Below the pieces are notes generated by a model. The model made no database searches. It was not told the origin of the DNA and saw only the letters and a program-made list of their open reading frames with translations. Of a DNA stretch of 11,151 nucleotides, positions 5,285 through 11,110 are shown in pieces. This stretch comes from UBA12088 sp964568345. GTDB taxonomy: Bacteria > Patescibacteriota > Minisyncoccia > Phycocordibacterales > UBA12088. Location of the stretch: NCBI GenBank assembly GCA_964568345.1, contig CAZMPG010000036.1, positions 1 through 11,151 of the forward strand, in the 5' to 3' direction. The translations under genes were made by a program, and so were the position numbers. The stretch's first letter is position 1. Each line of letters starts with the position of its first letter.

Positions 5285-6958
5285 ATGGCAAACAAGAAAA
5301 TCATCTACGATGAAGATGTGCGTAAGTCGCTCAAGCGCGGCGTCGACGCGGTCGCGAATGCGGTGCGCGTGACGATCGGTCCGCGCGGGCGCAATGTCGC
5401 GATTGACAAGGGGTATGGCGGGCCGATGGTGACGAACGACGGCGTGTCGATCGCGAAAGAGATATCGCTCAAGGACAAGTTTGAGAACATGGGTGCGGAG
5501 ATCGTGAAGGAGGTCGCGACGAAGACGAACGACCAGGCGGGCGATGGCACGACGACCGCGGTGGTGCTCACCCAGGCTATTGTTACCGAGGGGATGCGCC
5601 GCACCGCACTCGGCGCGAATGCGATGAACGTGCGCCACGGTATCGAGGCGGGGGTGCGGGACACAGTGGAGGAGCTCAAGAAAATGGCGAAGCAGGTGAA
5701 GGGTAACGAGGAGATCCGCCAGGTTGCAACGATTAGCGCCGAGAGCGAGGAGCTCGGGGTCGTGATTGCCGACACCATCAACAAGGTGGGGAAGGATGGC
5801 GTTGTCACCGTCGAGGAGAGCCAATCGCTCGGCATCGAGTGCGACGTTGTCGAGGGCGTGGAGTTCGACAAGGGCTACGTGTCGCCGTACATGATCACGA
5901 ATCCGGAGCGCATGGAGGCGGAGTACAAGGATGTACCGGTACTCATCACCGACAAGAAGGTCTCGACCATCAAGGAGATCCTCCCGCTCCTCGAGCGCTT
6001 GGCACAGACCGGAAAGAAGGACCTCGTCATCATTGCCGACGACTGCGACGGTGAGGCGCTCGCGACGTTCGTCGTGAACAAGCTCCGTGGCGCATTCAAC
6101 GCACTCGTCGTGAAAGCTCCCGGCTACGGCGACCGCAAGAAGGAGATGCTTCAGGACATTGCGGTGACGGTTGGCGCACAGGTCGTGAGCGAAGAGCTTG
6201 GCCGCTCGCTCGACAAAGCGGAGGTGGCGCACCTCGGTAAGGCAGCCCGTGTCGTCGCGTCGAAGGACTCGACCATCATCATCGGCGGCAAGGGGACGAA
6301 GGCAGACATAGCGGCGCGGGTGCAGTCGCTCAAGGCGCAGCTCGAGAACACCGACAGCAAGTTCGACCGTGAGAAGCTCGAGGAGCGTATCGCGAAGCTC
6401 GCGGGCGGCGTCGCGGTAATCCGTGTCGGTGCCGCGACCGAGACCGAGATGAAGTACCTCAAGCTCAAGATCGAGGACGCAGTGAACGCAACGAAAGCCG
6501 CGATCGAGGAGGGCATCGTGCCGGGCGGCGGCGCGGCGCTCGCGAAGGTCTCCCAGGTGCTCGCCGAGCGTCGCACGAAGCACGCGAAGAGTGCAGAGCG
6601 CAACGACGTTGAGTTTGAGACCGGGTACGCAATCCTCCTCTCGGCACTCCGGGCGCCGCTCTACCGCATCGCGTACAACGCTGGGCGCGAGGACGACTCC
6701 TCGGTCATCGTAGACCGTGTCGCAGCAGGGAAGACGGGAGAAGGGTTCGATGCAAAGAACAACACGTTCGTGAACATGCTTGAGGCGGGCATCGTTGACC
6801 CGGTGAAGGTCACCCGTTCGGGTGTCCAGAACGCGGCGAGCGCTGCTGCCATCCTCCTCACGACCGAAGCCGCGGTTGCCGAGGAGCCTGAGGAGAAGCA
6901 TGCTCCAGCAGGTGCCCCGAACGGTATGGGTGGCATGGGGGACATGGGGATGTACTAG
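5285..6958 (+). CDS. groEL: Chaperonin GroEL (60 kDa)
   Basis: ATP-driven tetradecameric chaperonin that encloses unfolded proteins together with GroES. The 557 residues are full length and collinear with E. coli GroEL through the catalytic positions: the ATP site residues fall at Thr30 (VTIGPRGRN), Asp52 (TNDGVSIAKE), Asp87 (GDGTTTA) and Asp398 (KIEDAVNATKAAIEEG), followed by VPGGGAAL. The C-terminus carries a short GMGGMGDMGMY tail, the flexible Gly-Met end that lines the cavity floor. No Shine-Dalgarno sequence is visible in the 35-base gap after groES. Codon use is strongly biased to C/G-ending codons such as CTC and GAG, and GTAC sites are sparser than elsewhere in the window, in line with high expression. 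The gene is followed by a strong hairpin terminator. Confidence 0.98.
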   Translation: MANKKIIYDEDVRKSLKRGVDAVANAVRVTIGPRGRNVAIDKGYGGPMVTNDGVSIAKEISLKDKFENMGAEIVKEVATKTNDQAGDGTTTAVVLTQAIVTEGMRRTALGANAMNVRHGIEAGVRDTVEELKKMAKQVKGNEEIRQVATISAESEELGVVIADTINKVGKDGVVTVEESQSLGIECDVVEGVEFDKGYVSPYMITNPERMEAEYKDVPVLITDKKVSTIKEILPLLERLAQTGKKDLVIIADDCDGEALATFVVNKLRGAFNALVVKAPGYGDRKKEMLQDIAVTVGAQVVSEELGRSLDKAEVAHLGKAARVVASKDSTIIIGGKGTKADIAARVQSLKAQLENTDSKFDREKLEERIAKLAGGVAVIRVGAATETEMKYLKLKIEDAVNATKAAIEEGIVPGGGAALAKVSQVLAERRTKHAKSAERNDVEFETGYAILLSALRAPLYRIAYNAGREDDSSVIVDRVAAGKTGEGFDAKNNTFVNMLEAGIVDPVKVTRSGVQNAASAAAILLTTEAAVAEEPEEKHAPAGAPNGMGGMGDMGMY

Positions 6959-6961
6959 CTA

Positions 6962-6994
6962 GAGCAAAAGACGAGAGACAAAGGAAAGGGAAAA
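6962..6994. repeat. Polypurine tract between groEL and its terminator
   Basis: The 30-odd bases after the groEL stop are almost all purine (GAGAGACAAAGGAAAGGG and flanks). The complement is a CTTTTCC/CTTTCCT-type pyrimidine run like those at 1806-1847 and 4787-4814, but in the opposite orientation. On the minus strand it gives the T-rich run that follows the shared hairpin. Confidence 0.5.
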
Positions 6995-7023
6995 GCAAAC
7001 CGCCCCAAGGGGGCGGTTTGCTT
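6993..7023. terminator. Bidirectional intrinsic terminator between groEL and the convergent zinc-ribbon gene
   Basis: Bases 6993-7006 and 7010-7023 form a perfect 14-bp stem (core GCAAACCGCCCC / GGGGCGGTTTGC) with the loop AAG. The GC-rich core and A/T-rich base are typical of a Rho-independent terminator. On the plus strand the following T run is weak (TTGTAGGTTT). On the minus strand it is followed by TTTTCCCTTTCCTTT, a better U-tract. It therefore probably ends both transcripts. Confidence 0.85.
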
Positions 7024-7084
7024 GTAGGTTTCGGCAGTATGAGCGTATCACTACGCCAGATGCCTATCTCCTACACCCTTTCGC

Positions 7085-7414
7085 TTAGTAGCGAGCCGGG
7101 CGTGAGTTGCGGTGACAGTCGCTGCAGCGGACGGGGCGGTCGTCACGCGGCTCAAAGGGGAGCTGCGTTATTTCCTTGCCACAGTCTGCGCAGCTCCAGT
7201 TACCCTGCACCATCGGCCGATCACCACGATCGCTGCGCGCCGGACGAGCCGGGCGGCTATCGCGGTAACAGTCGCGGCACTTGAGGGTACTGAGCTGGTC
7301 GTCGCGCGGCTGGAACGGAAGCTGCGAAATCGCAGCGCCGCACGAGGCGCACGTCCAGCTGCCCTGCACCATCGGGCGAGGGCTGTAGCCACCACGGTCA
7401 TTGTTGCCGTACAT
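7085..7414 (-). CDS. Tandem double zinc-ribbon protein (two CxxC...CxxC units)
   Basis: The 109-residue protein is built from two near-identical ~42-residue units (about 15-57 and 68-108). Each unit reads M-V-Q-G-(S/N)-W-x-C-A-x-C-G, a short (I/T)xQLPFxPRDD segment, then C-x-D-C-(Y/H)-R and a basic S-R-P-A-R end. The metal ligands are Cys22, 25, 46, 49 and Cys75, 78, 97, 100, so two zinc ions are expected. The R/G/D-rich N-terminus and linker suggest a nucleic-acid or ribosome partner, but this is inference. It resembles the small CxxC zinc-ribbon proteins common in CPR genomes, which usually have one unit. It is monocistronic, with its own near-consensus promoter, an unusually long leader and a terminator shared with groEL. 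Function unknown. Confidence 0.85.
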   Translation of the reverse strand: MYGNNDRGGYSPRPMVQGSWTCASCGAAISQLPFQPRDDQLSTLKCRDCYRDSRPARPARSDRGDRPMVQGNWSCADCGKEITQLPFEPRDDRPVRCSDCHRNSRPARY

Positions 7415-7454
7415 AGTACTGCTGACGTAGTTACGTTCTTCTAAACACGACCCA

Positions 7455-7499
7455 TTAGAGCGAAACTACACAGCACGGCATTGAACCTAAGTGGTTCAT
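7455..7499 (-). promoter_or_regulatory. Leader hairpin and 14-codon upstream ORF of the zinc-ribbon gene
   Basis: On the minus strand an ATG at 7497-7499 opens a 14-codon frame (MNHLGSMPCCVVSL) that stops at 7455-7457, 40 bases before the zinc-ribbon ATG. Its first codons lie within a hairpin: TGAACC (7482-7487 on the plus strand) pairs with GGTTCA (7493-7498) around a five-base loop. It sits wholly inside the predicted leader (about 7415-7511). Two adjacent Cys codons in a leader of a Cys-rich protein are notable. There is no ribosome site before it, and so short a frame can arise by chance. Confidence 0.35.
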
Positions 7500-7517
7500 T
7501 TCGTCTAACGTAGCTCC

Positions 7518-7546
7518 ATTATACACCATAGGTAGCAACGAGTCAA
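7518..7546 (-). promoter_or_regulatory. Near-consensus sigma70-type promoter for the zinc-ribbon gene
   Basis: On the minus strand TTGACT (7541-7546) and a perfect TATAAT (7518-7523) are 17 bases apart, and TG directly precedes the -10 box. This is the best promoter match in the window. The predicted start near 7511 gives a leader of about 97 bases. Confidence 0.8.
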
Positions 7547-7578
7547 GCGCCACTTTTCCACTGCGGCAGGGTGCGGTG

Positions 7579-7587
7579 TGGTATAGT
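7579..7587 (+). promoter_or_regulatory. Extended -10 promoter for lemA and downstream genes
   Basis: TG-G-TATAGT (7579-7587) is a textbook extended -10 element with one mismatch in the hexamer. No clear -35 is seen at 16-18 bases, which extended -10 promoters can do without. The predicted start near 7594 leaves about 29 bases before the lemA ATG. It faces away from the zinc-ribbon promoter, the two -10 boxes being about 60 bases apart. Confidence 0.55.
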
Positions 7588-7622
7588 GTAGGGAACGTCT
7601 CTATTCGCTAACCACTACGTGT

Positions 7623-8207
7623 ATGCAGGCATCGTTCATACTCATCGGCGTCGTGATCGCCCTCGGTCTGTGGGCGGTCGTCATGTACAACCGCTTTGTG
7701 TCGCTCGTCATGCGAGCGAAAGAGGCGTGGGCGGACATAGATGTACAGCTCAAGCGGCGGTACGACCTCATCCCGAACCTTGTCGAAACGGTGAAGGGCT
7801 ACGCGGCGCACGAGCGTGCAACCTTTGACGCGGTGACCGAGGCGCGCGCAAAAGCCACCCAGCTCACCATTGACCCGCGCAACGTAACGCCAGAGCAGAT
7901 CGCCGCGCTCTCCGCAGCGCAGGGTGAGCTCACGAATGCGCTCGGGAAGCTCCTCGCGGTTGCAGAGAGCTACCCCGACCTCAAGGCGAATCAGAACTTC
8001 CTCGAGCTTCAGCGCGAACTTACCGACACCGAGAACAAGGTCCAGGCGGCCCGTCGTTTCTACAACGGCAACGTACGCGACCTCAACACCGGCCTCGGGC
8101 AGTTCCCCGGCAACGTGATCGGTACCCTCTTCCACTTCACCCAGATGGCCTTCTTCGAGCTCGGTGACAATGAGAAGGCCCGAGAGCCGGTCGCGGTGCA
8201 ATTTTAG
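7623..8207 (+). CDS. lemA: LemA family membrane protein
   Basis: LemA proteins have one N-terminal membrane helix and a cytoplasmic helical bundle. Their biochemical role is not settled, though they often accompany HtpX-type proteases or envelope genes. The 194 residues show the family pattern throughout: a hydrophobic helix at about 5-22, YNRFVSL, then DVQLKRRYDLIPNLVETVKG (40-59) followed by YAAHE, YPDLKANQNFLELQRELTDT (117-136) with ENKVQAARRFYNGNV after it, and a C-terminal FPGNVIGTLFHF. The length is typical. There is no Shine-Dalgarno sequence. It is the first gene of the cluster that leads to htpX and the EAL gene, all on the same strand with gaps of about 35 bases or less. Confidence 0.95.
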   Translation: MQASFILIGVVIALGLWAVVMYNRFVSLVMRAKEAWADIDVQLKRRYDLIPNLVETVKGYAAHERATFDAVTEARAKATQLTIDPRNVTPEQIAALSAAQGELTNALGKLLAVAESYPDLKANQNFLELQRELTDTENKVQAARRFYNGNVRDLNTGLGQFPGNVIGTLFHFTQMAFFELGDNEKAREPVAVQF

Positions 8208-8226
8208 TAGGATACTTCCTTCCAGT

Positions 8227-8418
8227 ATGCAAGGATTTCTCAAGACAGTCGCGCTGGTCGCCATCATCGGGATCGTCATCATTGCTAGCCTGTTCGTACT
8301 CGATATGGTGACCTCGGTTGAGGCAAGGGATATGTTACAGAAGGTCTTGCTCGTTCTCGGCTTAGTCGCGCTTGGCGGTATAGCCATTACAGCCCTTACA
8401 CGTAAGAATGTTCAGTAG
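8227..8418 (+). CDS. Small two-helix membrane protein in the lemA-htpX cluster
   Basis: The 63-residue product has two hydrophobic helices (about 7-29 and 40-58) joined by a short polar loop (VEARDMLQK) and ends in a basic TRKNVQ tail. I do not recognise a family. ATG 8227 was chosen because residues before it in the longer frame (from 8164) overlap lemA and are polar and unlike a membrane leader. It starts 19 bases after the lemA stop. Position and topology suggest a small partner of the membrane proteins in this cluster, but no function can be read from the sequence. Confidence 0.7.
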   Translation: MQGFLKTVALVAIIGIVIIASLFVLDMVTSVEARDMLQKVLLVLGLVALGGIAITALTRKNVQ

Positions 8419-8451
8419 TTTCGTACCCATACTAGGTTACGTATTGCACAC

Positions 8452-8874
8452 ATGCCGGAACGCATCTACTACAACAAGCTCGTGTGGGACAATGTCCCCG
8501 ACATTATCCGCAGCAAGGGGAAGGAGTGTGAGGTGCGTGAGCTCACCGACGACGAGTTTGAGGTTGAGCTCCTGAAGAAGGTTGAGGAGGAGGCGAGTGC
8601 GCTTCCAGAAACCGCGTCTCGCCAGGAGCTCATTGATGAGCTCGCCGACATCGTGACGGTGGTCGAGTACATCAAAGCTCGCAAGCAGATCACTGAGCTC
8701 GAGCTCGCCGACGCACTCGAGCGGCACGTACACACCCGGGGCAGATTTGAGAAAAAGCTCTTCCTCGTGTGGTCCTCCGACACGACGTACGTGACGAACG
8801 AAAAGGCGAAAACGGTCGTACGGCTCACGATACCGGAGAGCAGCAAGCATGCGGACACTGCCACGGCAGCGTAG
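8452..8874 (+). CDS. MazG-like nucleoside triphosphate pyrophosphohydrolase (phosphoribosyl-ATP pyrophosphohydrolase-like)
   Basis: All-alpha NTP pyrophosphohydrolases of this group hydrolyse (d)NTPs to NMP and pyrophosphate and remove damaged nucleotides. Of 140 residues, 6-20 (YYNKLVWDNVPDIIR) correspond to the family opening Y-N-K-L-V-R-D-K-I-P, followed by ELLKKVEEEAS (39-49), DELADIVTVVEYI (62-74) and the C-terminal RGRFEKKLFL (96-105) that marks the group. Metal ligands are expected among Glu45-47 and in Glu63-x-x-Asp66. The nearly invariant Arg of VRDK is Trp12, and the third acidic residue of the E-E-x-x-E helix is not clear, so activity may be altered. The last ~35 residues after FLVW are an extra tail. 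Housecleaning of oxidised nucleotides would fit with the repair genes nearby, but that link is inference. Confidence 0.85.
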   Translation: MPERIYYNKLVWDNVPDIIRSKGKECEVRELTDDEFEVELLKKVEEEASALPETASRQELIDELADIVTVVEYIKARKQITELELADALERHVHTRGRFEKKLFLVWSSDTTYVTNEKAKTVVRLTIPESSKHADTATAA

Positions 8875-8902
8875 TCTTTGTGGCGAGCTCCGTATTTTGG
8901 GT

Positions 8903-9361
8903 ATGAGTGATACAGCACGTGCACGCATTGAGGAGCACCGCTTAGTGCAGGCGGCTGGTGCCCCGGTGTCTGGGCTTGCAGAGGTAACACCCCGCCGGAC
9001 GTTCCTACGGCGCACCATGGTCCACACGGGCATCTTTGTCGCTTCGTTCGTGAGCACCACGGGCGTCGCGGTGCTCGCGGTACTTCTGTGGGTGCGGCCC
9101 GATAGCCTCGTGAGCCTCGTCCTCGTCGGCGTGCTTGCGGCAGTGGTGTTCGTGAGCTGTTTCGCGACGCTCCGTATGGTGGTGCTCCACCGCCTCCTCG
9201 ACGAGTATCCTGATCGAGAGGAGGACCCTGGTGTGTCTCACCACCTCGCGAAATCGGTCGCGTACGCGCTCGTTGCCCTCGTCATCGCCGCGGTGCTCGC
9301 GGGGCTCATCGTGCGGAGCGCGGCAGGGGAGGAGAGTATTGAATATGCAGCGGGACTATAG
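8903..9361 (+). CDS. Three-helix membrane protein of unknown function upstream of htpX
   Basis: The 152-residue protein from ATG 8903 has a polar N-terminus (MSDTARARIEEHRLVQ), a basic stretch (PRRTFLRR) and three hydrophobic segments at about residues 41-64, 68-92 and 117-136. A charged loop (LLDEYPDREEDPG) separates the second and third helices. I recognise no family. ATG 8849 in the same frame has a GGAGAG site eight bases upstream, but it would overlap the previous gene by 26 bases and add an Arg-rich, less typical N-terminus, so the start is unsettled. It ends five bases before the htpX ATG, so it is almost certainly co-transcribed with htpX and may be a partner or substrate of the protease. 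Confidence 0.75.
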   Translation: MSDTARARIEEHRLVQAAGAPVSGLAEVTPRRTFLRRTMVHTGIFVASFVSTTGVAVLAVLLWVRPDSLVSLVLVGVLAAVVFVSCFATLRMVVLHRLLDEYPDREEDPGVSHHLAKSVAYALVALVIAAVLAGLIVRSAAGEESIEYAAGL

Positions 9362-9366
9362 ACAAT

Positions 9367-10281
9367 ATGGCCACCCTCTACACCCACCAATCGCAGAACG
9401 TACGCCGCACGTGGCTCCTCATGGCCGTATTCCTCGTGTTCATTGTTGTTGCAGGGTGGGGTGTCGGCTGGTACCTGGGCAACCCGGGCATCGTGTACCT
9501 TGCGGTCGTACTGGCACTCCTTACGAACGTGTGGAGCTACTGGAAGTCAGATAGCCTCGTCATCCACCTTACGCACGCAGAGGAGGCAGACCCAGGAGAG
9601 TATCGTGAGCTTCACCGTCTCGTCGAGAACCTTGCGATCACCGCCGGTCTCCCGAAGCCGCGCGTGTATGTGGTGGACGATCAGGCACCGAATGCTTTTG
9701 CAACGGGGCGTGACCCCGCACATGGCGTCGTCGCGGTGACGACCGGCCTCCTCGCGCTCCTCGACCGGAGCGAGCTCGAGGGCGTGCTCGCGCACGAGCT
9801 CTCTCACATCGGCAACCGGGACATCCTTGTCGGTACTGTCGCGGTTGTGCTTGCGGGCTTCATCGCTCTCCTATCAGACTTCTTCCTGCGCTTCATGTAC
9901 TTTGGAGGACGGGATCGCGAGCGGGACGTCCCGCCGATATTTCTTGTCGTTGGTATCCTTGCGGCGATACTCGCCCCGATTGCAGCCACACTGATCCAGC
10001 TTGCGGTCTCTCGGAAGCGCGAGTTTCTCGCCGATGCCTCGGGGGCGCTCCTCACGCGGTACCCGGACGGGCTTGCGAGTGCGCTCGCCAAGATACGTGA
10101 CCACGGGAGCGAAATGCGGCACGCGAGTAGTGCGACCGCGCACCTATTCATCGCGAGCCCCTTTGGTCCACGGCGTGGCCTCGGTGCCGCACTGAGTCGT
10201 CTCTTTTCGACACACCCACCGGTTGAGGAGCGCATCGCCGCCCTTGTGGCGGAAGGGGCACGTCACACGCATGACGCATGA
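9367..10281 (+). CDS. htpX: HtpX-like membrane zinc metalloprotease (M48 family)
   Basis: HtpX cleaves misfolded or damaged membrane proteins at the cytoplasmic face. The 304 residues have the expected topology: helices at about 16-36 and 40-58, the zinc motif HELSH at 143-147 (His143, Glu144 catalytic, His147), two further helices at about 153-173 and 190-213, and KREFLADASGA (217-227) with the third zinc ligand Glu219. PNAFATGRDPAHG (108-120) and STHPPVEERIAAL (281-293) are further family signatures. All catalytic residues are present. The length is close to that of E. coli HtpX (~290 residues). It follows the three-helix membrane protein by five bases and overlaps the EAL gene by 11 bases, so its translation may be coupled to both. 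With lemA it forms a membrane quality-control cluster. Confidence 0.96.
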   Translation: MATLYTHQSQNVRRTWLLMAVFLVFIVVAGWGVGWYLGNPGIVYLAVVLALLTNVWSYWKSDSLVIHLTHAEEADPGEYRELHRLVENLAITAGLPKPRVYVVDDQAPNAFATGRDPAHGVVAVTTGLLALLDRSELEGVLAHELSHIGNRDILVGTVAVVLAGFIALLSDFFLRFMYFGGRDRERDVPPIFLVVGILAAILAPIAATLIQLAVSRKREFLADASGALLTRYPDGLASALAKIRDHGSEMRHASSATAHLFIASPFGPRRGLGAALSRLFSTHPPVEERIAALVAEGARHTHDA

Positions 10282-11068
10282 GTCACTGCCAGAGGAATAC
10301 CATGAGTGCGCTCGAGCGGAGCGGGAGGGTGTTCCTGGGGGACTTCCGACAGAAGACGGGGTGTTCGTGTGGCGTGGTCAGTCCTTTTCGGCGTGGGCAC
10401 AAGCACAGGTGGACAGCCGTGGCGTGTGTGTTGGGGCAGAGTTCCTCGTGCGTACGCTCGCAGGGAGTACGCCGCACGCCAGCATCGAGCGTGCGGAGCA
10501 AGAGGGCACCGTGCACGAGCTTACATCCGAGATGCTGCGGCAAGCGACACACTGCGCACGAAACCTCGCGGAGTACGGGGTGCACATTACGGTTTCGGTA
10601 AATGTTGATCCAGCAGAGCTGACACCAGCATTTGTCGATGAGGTGCGTGCGCTCATTGCGGCGGACGGCATCACACCGCGTATGCTGTGCATCGAGCTTC
10701 TCGAGCGGCGGCGGGTTGATCCTACACAGTACGATGTGCTGCGCTCCCTTGCGGAGCTTGGGTGCCGCATTGCGCTCGACGACTATGGCACCGGGGAGTC
10801 TACGCCGCGGGAGCTCGGCGCCCTGCGACATGCGGGAGTGCCTATAGACGAGGTAAAGGTGGATCGTTCGCTTGTCGTGCGTGGGCAAGCGCCCCGTGTC
10901 GCTCGGGGCTTACTGAGGCACGGCGTCACCGTGGTCGTGGAGGGGGTAGAGTCCGCAGACGAGATCCGTGATCTACCAGAGCAGTGCGTGGTGCAGGGGT
11001 ACCTTACCGGACGCCCAGTGCCGCTCGCGGTGTTTGAGCGCTCGTTTTCAAAGGTCACTACGGGGTAA
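10271..11068 (+). CDS. EAL-domain protein, putative c-di-GMP phosphodiesterase
   Basis: EAL domains hydrolyse cyclic di-GMP to pGpG. The 265-residue protein is essentially one EAL domain with a ~50-residue N-terminus and no recognisable sensor, GGDEF or membrane segment. The motif EAL itself is EFL (57-59), but the positions expected to bind metal and substrate are filled: Glu57, Asn111 (VNVDP), Glu142 (IELLE), Asp170-Asp171 (ALDDYGTG), Lys196 (EVKVDRS), Glu224 (VVEGVES) and Gln242 (VQGYLTGRPVP). It may therefore be active, though VEGVE for the usual AEGVE and NVD for NxS are departures. ATG 10271 was chosen because it overlaps the htpX stop by 11 bases (translational coupling) and has GGAAGGGG upstream; a longer frame from 10223 lies inside htpX. 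It could instead be a non-catalytic c-di-GMP receptor. Confidence 0.85.
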   Translation: MTHESLPEEYHECARAEREGVPGGLPTEDGVFVWRGQSFSAWAQAQVDSRGVCVGAEFLVRTLAGSTPHASIERAEQEGTVHELTSEMLRQATHCARNLAEYGVHITVSVNVDPAELTPAFVDEVRALIAADGITPRMLCIELLERRRVDPTQYDVLRSLAELGCRIALDDYGTGESTPRELGALRHAGVPIDEVKVDRSLVVRGQAPRVARGLLRHGVTVVVEGVESADEIRDLPEQCVVQGYLTGRPVPLAVFERSFSKVTTG

Positions 11069-11073
11069 GCCAC

Positions 11074-11095
11074 GGTTACACTCCTCCACGTAACC
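11074..11095 (+). other. Small inverted repeat after the EAL gene
   Basis: GGTTAC (11074-11079) and GTAACC (11090-11095) can form a 6-bp stem with a 10-base loop five bases after the EAL stop. No T run follows, so it is a weak terminator candidate at best; it may be an operator-like dyad for the next gene. Confidence 0.3.
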
Positions 11096-11110
11096 TCTCA
11101 CAGCCCCCGA

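Noticed and set aside
5207..6901. 564-codon open frame antisense to groEL
   Set aside because: It mirrors groEL exactly and has a low-complexity Leu/Arg/Asp/His/Val-rich composition. It arises from groEL's strong bias to CTC, GAG, GTC and GAC codons, which leaves few stops on the other strand.
10223..10270. Longer start for the EAL gene
   Set aside because: It would overlap htpX by 59 bases; ATG 10271 gives the usual short stop/start overlap.
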